Positions 12,796 to 25,010 of a stretch of 64,000 nucleotides of DNA are shown piece by piece. Source of the stretch: Primula veris (lineage: Eukaryota > Streptophyta > Magnoliopsida > Ericales > Primulaceae); NCBI GenBank assembly GCA_963682055.1, contig OY821749.1, forward strand, positions 27,659,631 through 27,723,630. The letters are read 5' to 3'. The notes under the pieces are model-generated. The model ran no database searches, was not told where the DNA came from, and was given only the letters and a program-made list of their open reading frames with translations. Numbering within the stretch: the first letter of the stretch is position 1; each line of letters opens with the position of its first letter. The position numbers and the translations under genes were made by a program.

Positions 12796-15700
12796 TACTA
12801 GTAATTCGTTTCATTTTAAACCTATCACGTGCCTTTTTTATACGAATACATTAGCACCACGTTAGGAGCTCATCTAGTCAAAAGAATATTTTATTTATAA
12901 AAAAATATGTCCGCACAAAGGCTGAAAAAATATAACAAAAAATCTATCGGTTCAAAACAAAAGTTACTCATAAAACATTAAAGATATTCACTATATATGC
13001 TAGTTGAAACTAATAAATAAATAAATTTTATGCCATTCAATAAAATAACTTAAATAAACGTTTCTAACTGAATTAGAACGGTACCAATTAAAATATCCCC
13101 AATCAAAACCTAAAAAGTTTAACAATTAACATAAGTCGTCTAAAAAAATTAAATAAAAATCATTTAAAAAATAATGCAAAAAAGTTCTTCCAGGAAGATG
13201 CGTAACTCCAGTAATCTTCAAAAATCATTTGTAATTGATTTTTGGTCTTAGTTATCGTTAATCTCCGGGTCAAGCTCTGTTTACTTCGCCAAAGAAACTT
13301 AATCCTTTTACAGTAAGAAACTCAATTATTTTTAAAAAAATCTTGACCATTCACTGACTCAATATGAAATACTAGCGTGTAGGATGTACACAGTTTGGTT
13401 TGATTTTTGGGTAAAATACGAACCAAAACAATCGGTTCGGTTCGATTTTAACTAAAAAAATACTTGGAGCCGAACCAAACAAAACCCATCATAATCGGTT
13501 TGGTTTGGTTTGGTTAGATTTAAAGTTTAACAAATAAAATGCACAATATTCAAAATTACACTAGTTTCGTAAAATTTTCGCTTATATTTTATTTGCAACT
13601 TTAAATCAAAAGTCGAATAACAAGTAAATTTAAAAATGATTTATCAAATTTTAAACCAAAAAAACCAATTACTAATCGATTTGGTTCGGTTTTTGATCGA
13701 TTCGGTTTGATCGATTTGGATCGGTTTATATGTACACCCGTACTAACTTGTAGGAAAAAGAATACACAGACAAAATTATTTCTTTCAAGCGATATAGTCT
13801 TTGATTTTTGTACAAGAAAACACGTATAAAAAGAAATTGATGGAGGCATGGAAAGGAAAAGTTATTTGTTTTGTTTTTAAATATAGACTATCTGAGTCTT
13901 TTTATGTTTGCTTATTTTATTACTACTTGGTAAAGGAATCATGAGTGTATATTTTGTATTTATCTCTCCTATTACAATAATACTTCGTTGTACCGGCTAT
14001 ATTACAATCCCACCATACACACCGGTGGGTTCATTTGTAGTTTTCTCAATGGCTATGTCAAATATCAAGTTTTTATATAACAGTGCATACATATACATGC
14101 ACTATATATCATAATTTCCTTCTATAAATGATAGCAGGCTTGAAATAACAGGAGTATAAATTTGAGATATACAACTTTTGTATTATTATTAGACACACAT
14201 AGGCACACTATTGAGTGAACTCGGGTTATGCTTAAAAATATCGCCTAACCATAATAATTTCTTTTAACTTAATTTTATTTTTAAATTTAGGCTGATATTC
14301 ACTTAGTGTTCCCCATTCCTAAATGGGTTTTTATTTGTTATCACATTAGTTTTTATTACCCAACATTTAGTAGTAATTCATTACTTCATATGGAAACTTC
14401 AAATTCAAGGGGGTGACTTGTAATTTTTAAATAACCATAGTTTGGTAAATAGTTTCTACAATAGCTATAGTTTGGAAAAAAAATCTCACAATAACACACG
14501 CCGTTTAATTAATTATTGTCTTACCCGATGATTGGCCACAGAGATAGCAAATATGTCATCGTGAATCAAGGCGCATCAGTATATTCAATAAGTAATTATT
14601 ATTTTTTTAAAAACCCTACTTTACAAACACTTTTAAAGTTTGCTAAATGATCAAAATTATATAACTTTTTTACCCCAGATTTATATACATCTTATCATTG
14701 TATCTTCATCCTTCCCATATAACAATTATCATAATTCAATATCATAAGCAATATAATTTTATTATAAATTACTAATCATTCTTTTTATTGATTCGTTAAA
14801 ATTTTAAAATCGAAGGGACATTGCATAAAACATATATATACACATGTATACAAGTATTAGAAACAAATTTCAGTAGGGAACTACAAGATTTCTCAATTAA
14901 TCTGTTTAACGATTCACCATCAAGTTTCGATCACGTTATCCACAAAATGAGTTCTCCAAAAAAAAAAATGCATAGCAGTTCATGAACCATCCATGCTATA
15001 CATTCATGGTCGTTTGTCTCAAGTCTCAACATGGTTCTGAGTAAATTCTTTTTAAGGAGTTTTAAATAAAATCTATACCTATATCACCATGAGTTATAAA
15101 TTATAATAAAGCAAAGATAGTGATAAAATACAAAGAAAGAGAAATGTTTATTGAATTATCTTGGTTGAAAACTTACATGGCTACACCGGCTTTATATAGC
15201 CAAAATTTGGTCACGAATAAAATCGTACATAATCTCAAATAAATAAAATCTTCTCGATATGGAAATTATATATATCTATTCTTATGATAATGATATTCAA
15301 TCAAAGATTCATGCATTAGTATACTAACTTGATTTTGTGAATAAATGGGTTAACATGTTCCTTAATGGATAGAGTCACGGAAGTACAATATGAAATGGAA
15401 AGGTGGCCTGAATAACAATATAAAAACACATGAAACAAACGTTATTGAGAGTAATACTTCTAGTTTCATTTTTCTAGCTTCTGAAGAGGGTCTTTATAGA
15501 ACGTAATTAAACCAAGTTTTGTCGTGTTTAAGAGATAAGGAGAACGGATTACCAATTCTTTTTGGCCATAATTCAGCTAGATCCACTCTTTTTGTATTAC
15601 TGGATTGAGTATGAGTTTGTCCAGGTTTTATTTCAGACTCAGAAGTTCAACACTTCCATGGATTAAGACTACAACCAAATAAAAAGTGTTGCTTTACTTT

Positions 15701-15871
15701 AATTTCCATTTATTGATCTTTTAGCCACGCATTCACCCAAAATTACAACCATGGCATGGGAAATTGTTCATACCTACGCTGAAAATTAACATATGTGAGT
15801 GTCAAAATTTAAAATTTTAAAATGAATTGTGTTAAATCATCGTTTTTAACATATTTAAGTGAAATTACATG
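12796..15871. other. Spacer between P450 copies 2 and 3
   Basis: Non-coding AT-rich spacer containing the 363 bp MITE annotated separately. The stretch 11,527 to about 15,585 recurs essentially unchanged 11,270 bases downstream (22,797 to about 26,855). Small open frames repeat in every copy only because the DNA is duplicated. I see no gene. Confidence 0.6.
13378..13740. mobile_element. MITE-like element rich in cggtttggtt words, copy a (363 bp)
   Basis: The ends are inverted (aggatgtaca at the left; the complement of tgtacacccg at the right). They are flanked by an imperfect 8 bp repeat (tactagcg at 13370-13377, tactaact at 13741-13748; 6 of 8). The interior is repeated ggttcggtt/aaccgaacc words able to form a long hairpin. 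The same element sits at the same place in two other units, so the insertion came before the duplications. The boundaries are less certain than for the other MITEs because no empty site is present. Confidence 0.6.
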
Positions 15872-15998
15872 AACCCCACTAGGAGTAGCTTAGTGGGCTA
15901 GAACCCGCTAGGAATAGCCCAGGTACACGGTTCAAGTCTTGTTAAAGCGGGTAGGTGTGATATCCCTTGATCCTCTTTAATAAGATTTAAAAAAAAGA
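15872..15998 (+). mobile_element. tRNA-derived SINE, copy b
   Basis: Same insertion as at 7401-7527, with the same boxes and 15 bp flanking repeats, carried here by the 8.47 kb duplication rather than by a new insertion. Confidence 0.87.
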
Positions 15999-17853
15999 AA
16001 GTGAAATTACATGGTCAAAAATTGAAAAACGCACAAGTTTTAGAATTATGATTGGTGTCGTCGCCCCCGATGGGCTGCACTTAGCTTCCCACTGCGCTGA
16101 ATGATCGATATATAGATCATTATCGTACTTACATTTGGAGGGGAAAAAAAGGAAATATTGAAAAATAACTTTCAAATTTGTAGTGTAGCATTATTTCAAG
16201 GAAAGCACGGAAATATCTTTAAAAAATCTGGGAATAAATTGTAACATTTAATAGTTTGTTCGTTTTTTAGGTATTGCTTTGAGAGGAATTAGCTTTCGTA
16301 GTGTAATCCCCATTTGCTCGTTCATATCTGTACTTGCCGGATCAATTACTCCATCAATGTTTAATGTTTTGAACGAGAGTTTAGTTTCCCTATAATTCAG
16401 TCTTATAGAGAAATTGATGTACATGTGGAAGGATTTTTAAGAAAAAAATACATATTATTATCAAAATTTGGAATATAATGGAATTGATGCAATTGCTCTA
16501 ACGGTAAGAAGACAGTTTATCGACTATCTCTATATGTAATATATCGGACGGTTTAGGTTAGGTTTGGTTCCCGTTCTATACCAAACTTCTGTGTGCACTG
16601 CTGATAATTAAAGAATTATATTGATCACTTGTACAAGGATTTTTACTAAGTATTATATATGATTAGAGAGTAAAAACAGTGCAAAGATGGACAGTTTTTA
16701 GGAAAAAAAACAAGAAAAATACTTTTTAAATTACAAAGTATACATCTACAAATTACAAACTCAGGTTTAACTTGTATGGAAAAATTTTAGATTTTTTAAA
16801 GATTTTTTGTGAGAAATTGGAAAATTGTTATAAGATAACTGTAAATTATAAATTGAGTTTTAATTTGTAATACCCATTTTGACAATTTATAAAACCCATT
16901 GTCTAACTTGTATGTATTTTTTGAAGATATTTCTATTTTTTTTTAAAATTGTAAAAAAAACTCCAAAAAACAGAAATTTCTTACTTTCTTTATTTTAAAA
17001 CCATACTATAATTTTAAAAATCCTTTTTAGAATAATTGCCTTTTGATTAAATTTCTTTTGTTTTCATAAAAAATCAAAAGAAATTTTAAAAAACAAATAA
17101 AATTTCTAGAAAAATGTAAAATTAGACTTTATAACCAAGTTTTATAATTTAACAATGTTTTATGTTTTTTTTAAATAACCAAGAAAATGGTCAACGGTCA
17201 AACTAATAAATCATAGTTACATTTTGTAACTCTGAATTACGATATTGCATTAGATTCAAATTTTTATCGCAGGATAAAATGCTCCTGTAAATATACACGT
17301 GTTGGAGTTTTGTATTTTATACAAAATAGTTTGTCCAACTTTGACAAACCAGTTTAGTTTAAACTTTATGAAATGGTTCGGGCATAGTTCTAAACCGAAG
17401 TACTTTTAGAGCGCTTTGAACAATGTAAATTTTGTCTAAAACCGATAATCGGTGTGAAAATATTGACCTGCGAAAATGAGGTTAGAGGGGAATTTCGGGA
17501 ATGAAAAAAATAAGAATTATTGATTATTACATAAAAGCATATTTAATATTTAAAACTCACTTAATATTCAAAACTCACGGTCACAATTCTTATTTAAGAT
17601 TTGATATATATATATTAAGACAGCATGAGTAAACATCAAATTAAAAACAAAGAGGACACAAACAGGATGAGTGATCCATATAAGTAGATCATTATTGTTC
17701 TTGAAAATAAAAAGGAAATATTAAGAAAAGTTACTTGCAAATTTGTGGCATCGGCAATATTTCAAGTAAAGCAAGTAATTTTTTTCTATAGAAAAGTCTT
17801 CCAAAAACTTAGGTTTAGGAAACTAAATTTATAAACTAATAAGTCTTGAACAA
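15999..17853. other. 3' flank of P450 copy 3
   Basis: Copy of 7528-9383 with no difference that I found except one fewer T in the run near 17,165. Non-coding apart from the P450 relic. Confidence 0.6.
16249..16357 (-). pseudogene. P450 exon 3 tail relic, copy b
   Basis: Duplicate of the relic at 7778-7886; same content and same abrupt end at the IDG codons. Confidence 0.85.
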
Positions 17854-19909
17854 TTAATAGGTTGATGCCCGTTTTTTAGGTATTGCTTTGAGAGGAATTA
17901 GCTTTCCTAGTGCAATCCCCATTCGCTCGTTAATATCTGTACTTGCCGGATCAATTACTCCATCAATCTCCCAGTCGAAAGATTGTAACATGGAGGCCAA
18001 AGCAAGGTGAATGACTCGATGAGCCAGAGAAAGCCCCACACAAATCCTCCTCCCAGACCCAAACGGTATAAGCTCAAAATGTTGCCCTTTGTACTCTATG
18101 GCTTTGTCTAGAAACCTCTCAGGCTTGAAAGATAGAGGGTCGTCCCAGGACTCTGGGTCCCTTCCAATCGCCCATACGTTTACATAAACCTGCATGGTCA
18201 AAATGGTTTAGCTCAGTTACTCAGTATAGGGTGCGGGTGCTCAATACTTGAGATCTCGTGTCCGAGTCTCAAAATTTGAAGGCTGAAAGCTTACCAACCC
18301 TTTTAGGTTAAGAGAGATGAATAAACCTGTGTGTTTTGGGGAATAAAGTAACCCATGTATTCACAATCCTGCATTGAGTTTCTCGGCACTAAAAGGGGAA
18401 TCGGTGGATGGAGACGGAGGGTTTCCTTAATTACAGCTTGCAAATAATGTAAATTGTCTATATCGCTTTCCTCAACCTTCCTTTCGGTACCAATGACTCG
18501 GTCAAGTTCTTGTTGGACCTTGGTCATAGTCGCAAGGTTACGTAGTAGCTCTGCCATCGCCCACTCTATCGTGCTACTCGTTGTTTCTGACCCTCCGAAA
18601 AACATTTCCTGCAGATTTTCCTAAGGTATAAATGATTGTTCTAAGACGCGCGAAAACAAAGTTATAAAAGAACATAACTTAATTAATTTGTGCAAATTGA
18701 AAAATAAATACCTAAATTTATACTCAAATTTTTAACAATGAATGCGATTGCTAGCAATTTCTAAAAGACAATTTATGAAATCATAGTTCGTCTTCTATAA
18801 CAGCAAAATGGTAAACTTATGCTTATGTTTTCTGAAAAAAATAGAAAAGAGCGTAAAAAGCATTAAGGTTTGACTTTTCCGGGAAATTGTACATTTTCTT
18901 GTACCACTCTGACAAATGCAAAATTTTAAAGACGTTATGAACCAAGTTTAATAAAAGAGTAGTAATTTCATCTATAACAGCGGAAAGAATACAACATTAC
19001 CATTATGATTGTCGTCACGTTCAGATCAGAGACCCTATCGCACTCATTCGGCTCCTCTTTCGACTCCAAAATAACATCCAACAAGTCTTTGCCAGTTTTC
19101 ACTCTCCCCAACTGCTTCTTCTCTTCAACTCTTTCCGCTACAAACACGGATATAATCTTTTTAGCTCTCCCCATGTCACGTTCCATATTTTTCTTGATCC
19201 TAAGAGGATCGAACGGCTTCAAGAAAGGGAAAAAGTCTGCAATATTTGGCTTTCCTGCCCATTTCATAAACATGTTCATTGCATCAGAGAACTCTCGACC
19301 TTCTTTAGACTCCGGATCCAAAATGTCCCTGGACAGTACAATGTTACCAACAACATTGAAAGCCATAAGAAAAAGGAAATGGCAAATACCCACTGCCCCT
19401 GATCCTCCTTGCGCACGTGATTGTTTCGAATCCTCCTCTATCCAACCTATCATGTTATCGACGCATTTTCTCCTTAAGGAAATTGTTTCGTTAACTCTCC
19501 GGAGCTGAGTGAAAGAAAGTCGCCTCAACAGCTGCCAGTTTTTTCCATAACGTCCCATGGCAAGTGATCCTTCGTGGTAGCCATGTGCGGTCAGAGCATG
19601 TGGGACCGTTCTATCGCAGAAAATATCATCGTAGTTTTTGAATAACTCAGAAGCAGACTTGGCTGATTGTACAACCATAGTGTTAATAGACCCTAGTTGC
19701 AACCAGAGAACTGGCCCGTATTTGAACTTAAGATCGTAGAAGGTCTGATGTGGCATGGTTCCGAGATCCAGCAAGTTGCCGATGATGGGCCATGTTGGTG
19801 GCCCAGGTGGTCGGAGTCTGTCCAAACCACGTTTCTTAGCCTTGACCCAAATCACCAAAAGAATAACAAAAGTAGCTAGTAGTATTGTGGAACTCCATGT
19901 TCTATCCAT
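17854..19909 (-). CDS. Cytochrome P450, CYP76A-like, copy 3 (intact, same protein as copy 2)
   Basis: Exons 19909-19001, 18608-18327 and 18189-17854 encode a 508-residue P450 with the same predicted sequence as copy 2, including the unusual Gly308 in the I-helix and all catalytic motifs (E365/R368, PERF, Cys447). The introns and flanks also match, at a constant offset of 8470 bases. The two genes would make the same microsomal enzyme, so the duplication raises gene dose rather than giving a new activity. Upstream it differs from copy 2: its ~160 bp array is cut short after about three units by a rearrangement at 20,522, so expression could differ. Identity this complete could also be an assembly duplication, which cannot be excluded from sequence alone. 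Confidence 0.92.
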
Positions 19910-19989
19910 TTTCTGGTTTACTAAGTCTTGTCTATGTATTTTGTGACTTTTGTGTATGCATTTCCTGAGACAGGTTAAATAGGACCATG

Positions 19990-20522
19990 AATTTTGAAAA
20001 CAAGGTAGCTACAATAGCACGAGTTTTTTTTTTACCAAACTGTAGCTAGGAAAGAGAAATACAAACATACATACACATGTTTTAAGACTCGTCTAATCAC
20101 TAATTAGTAATTATATCTAATCTAACGATTTATGTATCTAACAATTTTTATTTTTATTTTGAAAACAAGGTAGCTACAATAACACGAGTTTTTTTTTACC
20201 AAACTATAGCTAGGAAAGAGAAATACAAACATACATACACATGTTTTAAGACTCGTCTAATCAGTAATTAGTAATTATATTTAATCTAACGATTTGTGTA
20301 TCTAACAATTTTTATTTTAATTTTGGAAACAAGGTAGCTACAACAAGGCGAGTTTTTTTTACCAAACTATTGCTAGGAAAGAGAAATACAAACATACATA
20401 CACATGTTTTAAGACTCGTCTAATCACTAATTAGTAATTATATTTAATCTAACGATTTGTGTATCTAACAATTTTTATTTTAATTTTGAAAACAAGGTAG
20501 GTACAATAACACGATTTTTTTT
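19990..20522. repeat. ~160 bp tandem repeat array upstream of P450 copy 3 (about 3.2 units)
   Basis: Units one to three and the start of a fourth match the first units of the array at 11,520 base for base as far as I compared. The fourth unit breaks off within its T run at about 20,522. Confidence 0.95.
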
Positions 20523-20535
20523 TGAGCGAGAGTTA
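20518..20535. other. Rearrangement junction: repeat unit fused to P450 3' flank
   Basis: The array T run is followed directly by tgagcgagag and then ttacttgcaaatttgtgg. The first word occurs elsewhere just 5' of the exon 3 relics (27,498; 37,619). The second belongs to the 3' flank about 120 bases from a P450 stop codon (9264; 28,860). Two distant spacer points and an array unit are joined here, which removes about 1.3 kb or more of normal spacer. This looks like a deletion or unequal-exchange scar with a short filler. Confidence 0.75.
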
Positions 20536-20655
20536 CTTGCAAATTTGTGGCATCGGCAATATTTCAAGTAAAGCAAGTAATTTTTTTCTATAGAAAAGTC
20601 TTCCAAAAACTTAGGTTTAGGAAACTAAATTTATAAACTAATAAGTCTTGAACAA

Positions 20656-22709
20656 TTAATAGGTTGATGCCCGTTTTTTAGGTATTGCTTTGAGAGGAAT
20701 TAGCTTTCCTAGTGCAATCCCCATTCGCTCGTTAATATCTGTACTTGCCGGATCAATTACTCCATCAATCTCCCAGTCGAAAGATTGTAACATGGAGGCC
20801 AAAGCAAGGTGAATGACTCGATGAGCCAGAGAAAGCCCCACACAAATCCTCCTCCCAGACCCAAACGGTATAAGCTCAAAATGTTGCCCTTTGTACTCTA
20901 TGGCTTTGTCTAGAAACCTCTCAGGCTTGAAAGATAGAGGGTCGTCCCAGGACTCTGGGTCCCTTCCAATCGCCCACACGTTTACATAAACCTGCATGGT
21001 CAAAATGGTTTAGCTCAGTTACTCGGTATAGGGTGCGGGTGCTCAATACTTGAGATCTCGTGTCCGAGTCTCAAAATTTGAAGGCTTGAAAGCTTACCAA
21101 CCCTTTTAGGTTAAGAGAGATGAATAAACCTGTGTGTTTTGGGGAATAAAGTAACCCATGTATTCACAATCCTGCATTGAGTTTCTCGGCACTAAAAGGG
21201 GAACCGGTGGATGGAGACGGAGGGTTTCCTTAATTACAGCTTGCAAATAATGTAAATTGTCTATATCGCTCTCCTCAACCTTCCTTTCGGTACCAATGAC
21301 TCGGTCAAGTTCTTGTTGGACCTTGGTCATAGTCGCAGGGTTACGCAGTAGCTCTGTCATCGCCTACTCTATCGTGCTACTCGTTGTTTCTGACCCTGCG
21401 AAGAACATTTCCTGCAGATTTTCCTTAGGTATAAATGATTGTTCTAAGACGCACGGAAACAAAGTTATAAAAGAACATAATTAATTTGTGCAAATTGAAA
21501 AATAAAAACCTAAATTTATACTCAAATTTTTAACAATGAACGCTATTGCGAACAATCTTTAAAATAGAATTTATGAAATCACGGTTCGTCATTTATAACA
21601 GCAAAATGGTAAACTGAATGCTTATGTTTTCTTATAAAAAATAGAAAAGAGCGTAAAAAGCATTAAGGTTTGACTTTTCCGGGAAATTGTACATTTTCTT
21701 GTACCACTCTGACAAATGCAAAATTTCAAAGACGTTATGAACCAAGTTTAATAAAACAGAAGTAATTTCATGTATAACAGCGGAAAGAATACAACATTAC
21801 CATTATGATTGTCGTCACGTTCCGATCAGAGACCCTATCGTACTCATTCGGCTCCTCTTTAGACTCCAAAATAACATCCAACAAGTCTTTGCCAGTTTTC
21901 ACTCTCCCCAACTGCTTCTTCTCTTCAACTCTGTCCGCTACAAACACGGATATAATTTTTTTAGCTCTCCCCATGTCACGTTCCATATTTTTCTTGATCC
22001 TAAGAGGATCGAACGGCTTCAAGAAAGGGAAAAAGTCTGCAATATTTAGCTTTCCTGCCCATTTCATAAACATGTTCATTGCATCAGAGAACTCTCGACC
22101 TTCTTTAGACTCTGGATAAAAAATGTCCCTCGACAGTACAATGTTACCAACAACATTGATAGCCATAAGAAAAAGGAAATGGCAAATACTCACTGCCCCT
22201 GATCCTCCTTGCAAACGTGATTGTTTCGAGTCTTCCTCTATCCAACGTATCATGTTATCGACGCATTTTCTCCTTAAGGAAATTGTTTCGTTAACTCTCC
22301 GAAGCTGAGTGAAACAAAGTCGCCTCAACAGCTGCCAATTTTTTCCATAACGTCCCATGGCAAGTGATCCTTCGTGGAAGGTATGTGCGGTTAGTGCATG
22401 TGGTACCGTTCTATCGCAGAAAATATCATCGTAGTTTTTGAATAACTCAGAAGCAGACTTGGCTGATTGTACAACCATAGTGTTAATAGACCCTAGTTGC
22501 AACTAGAGAACTGGCCCGTATTTGAACTTAAGATCGTAGAGGGTCTGATGTGGCATGGTTCCGAGATCCAGCAAGTTGCCGATGATGGGCCATGTTGGTG
22601 GCCCAGGTGGTCGGTGTCTGTCCAAACCACGTTTCTTAGCCTTGACCCAAATCACCAAAAGAATAACAAAAGTAGCTAGTAGTATTGTGGAACTCCATGT
22701 TCTATCCAT
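20656..22709 (-). pseudogene. CYP76A-like cytochrome P450, copy 4 (pseudogene, two nonsense codons)
   Basis: Exons 22709-21801, 21411-21130 and 20991-20656 keep normal length, splice sites, ExxR, PERF and the PFGSGRRICVG heme loop. Two tryptophan codons are TAG: Trp69 in exon 1 (22503-22505) and Trp319 in exon 2 (21364-21366, in the IEW of the I-helix region). A translated product would stop after 68 residues, just past the membrane anchor and hinge. There is no frameshift, so inactivation is recent. The downstream side was truncated by the junction at 20,522. The exonic sequence is closest to copy 5, but the upstream array and spacer match those of copy 2, so the unit is a mosaic. Confidence 0.94.
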
Positions 22710-22789
22710 TTTCTGGTTTACTAAGTCTTGTCTATGTATTTTGTGACTTTTGTGTATGCATTTCCTGAAACAGGTTAAATAGGACCATG

Positions 22790-24065
22790 AATTTTGAAAA
22801 CAAGGTAGCTACACTAGCACGAGTTTTTTTTTTACCAAACTGTAGCTAGGAAAGAGAAATACAAACATACATACACATGTTTTAAGACTCGTCTAATCAC
22901 TAATTAGTAATTATATCTAATCTAACGATTTATGTATCTAACAATTTTTATTTTTATTTTGAAAACAAGGTAGCTACAATAACACGAGTTTTTTTTTACC
23001 AAACTATAGCTAGGAAAGAGAAATACAAACATACATACACATGTTTTAAGACTCGTCTAATCAGTAATTAGTAATTATATTTAATCTAACGATTTGTGTA
23101 TCTAACAATTTTTATTTTAATTTTGGAAACAAGGTAGCTACAACAAGGCGAGTTTTTTTTACCAAACTATTGCTAGGAAAGAGAAATACAAACATACATA
23201 CACATGTTTTAAGACTCGTCTAATCACTAATTAGTAATTATATTTAATCTAACGATTTGTGTATCTAACAATTTTTATTTTAATTTTGAAAACAAGGTAG
23301 GTACAATAACACGATTTTTTTTTACCAATCTATAGCTAGGAAAGAGAAATACAAACATACATATGTTTTAAGACTCGTCTAATCACTAATTAGTAATTAT
23401 ATTTAATCTAACGATTTGTGTATCTAACAATTTTTATTTTAATTTTGGAAACAAGGTAGCTACAATAACACGAGTTTTTTTTTACCAAACTATTGCTAGG
23501 AAAGAGAAATACAAACATACATACACATGTTTTAAGACTTGTCTAATCACTAATTAGTAATTATATTTAATCTAACGATTTGTGTATCTAACAATTTTTA
23601 TTTTAATTTTGAAAACAAGGTAGGTACAATAACACGATTTTTTTTTACCAAACTATAGTTAGGAAAGAGAAGTACAAACATACATACACATGTTTTAAGA
23701 CTCGTCTAATCACTAATTAGTAATTATAATTAATCTAATGATTTGTGTATCTTACAATTTTTATTTTTATTTTGAAAACAAGGTAGCTACAATAACACGA
23801 GTTTTTTTTACCAAACTATTGCTAGGAAAGAGAAATACAAACATACATACACATGTTTTAAGACTCGTCTAATCACTAATTAGTAATTATATTTAATCTA
23901 ACGATTTGTGTATCTAACTATTTTTATTTTAATTTTGGAAACAAGGTAGCTACAATAACAGGAGTTTTTTTTACCAAACTATTGCCAGGAAAGAGAAATA
24001 CAAACATACATACACATGTTTTAAGACTTATCTAATCACTAATTAGTAATTATATATAATCTAAT
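22790..24065. repeat. ~160 bp tandem repeat array upstream of P450 copy 4 (about 8 units)
   Basis: Same unit order and same private variants as the array at 11,520-12,795 (for example caacaaggcg in unit three and catatgttt in unit four), at an offset of 11,270 bases. It was copied as a block and did not expand independently. Confidence 0.95.
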
Positions 24066-24647
24066 TACTAGTAATTCGTTTCATTTTAAACCTATCACGT
24101 GCCTTTTTTATACGAATACATTAGCACCACGTTAGGAGCTCATCTAGTCAAAAGAATATTTTATTTATAAAAAAATATGTCCGCACAAAGGCTGAAAAAA
24201 TATAACAAAAAATCTATCGGTTCAAAACAAAAGTTACTCATAAAACATTAAAGATATTCACTATATATGCTAGTTGAAACTAATAAATAAATAAATTTTA
24301 TGCCATTCAATAAAATAACTTAAATAAACGTTTCTAACTGAATTAGAACGGTACCAATTAAAATATCCCCAATCAAAACCTAAAAAGTTTAACAATTAAC
24401 ATAAGTCGTCTAAAAAAATTAAATAAAAATCATTTAAAAAATAATGCAAAAAAGTTCTTCCAGGAAGATGCGTAACTCCAGTAATCTTCAAAAATCATTT
24501 GTAATTGATTTTTGGTCTTAGTTATCGTTAATCTCCGGGTCAAGCTCTGTTTACTTCGCCAAAGAAACTTAATCCTTTTACAGTAAGAAACTCAATTATT
24601 TTTAAAAAAATCTTGACCATTCACTGACTCAATATGAAATACTAGCG

Positions 24648-25010
24648 TGTAGGATGTACACAGTTTGGTTTGATTTTTGGGTAAAATACGAACCAAAACA
24701 ATCGGTTCGGTTCGATTTTAACTAAAAAAATACTTGGAGCCGAACCAAACAAAACCCATCATAATCGGTTTGGTTTGGTTTGGTTAGATTTAAAGTTTAA
24801 CAAATAAAATGCACAATATTCAAAATTACACTAGTTTCGTAAAATTTTCGCTTATATTTTATTTGCAACTTTAAATCAAAAGTCGAATAACAAGTAAATT
24901 TAAAAATGATTTATCAAATTTTAAACCAAAAAAACCAATTACTAATCGATTTGGTTCGGTTTTTGATCGATTCGGTTTGATCGATTTGGATCGGTTTATA
25001 TGTACACCCG
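24648..25010. mobile_element. MITE-like element rich in cggtttggtt words, copy b
   Basis: Same element at the same spacer position as 13,378-13,740, offset 11,270. Confidence 0.6.
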
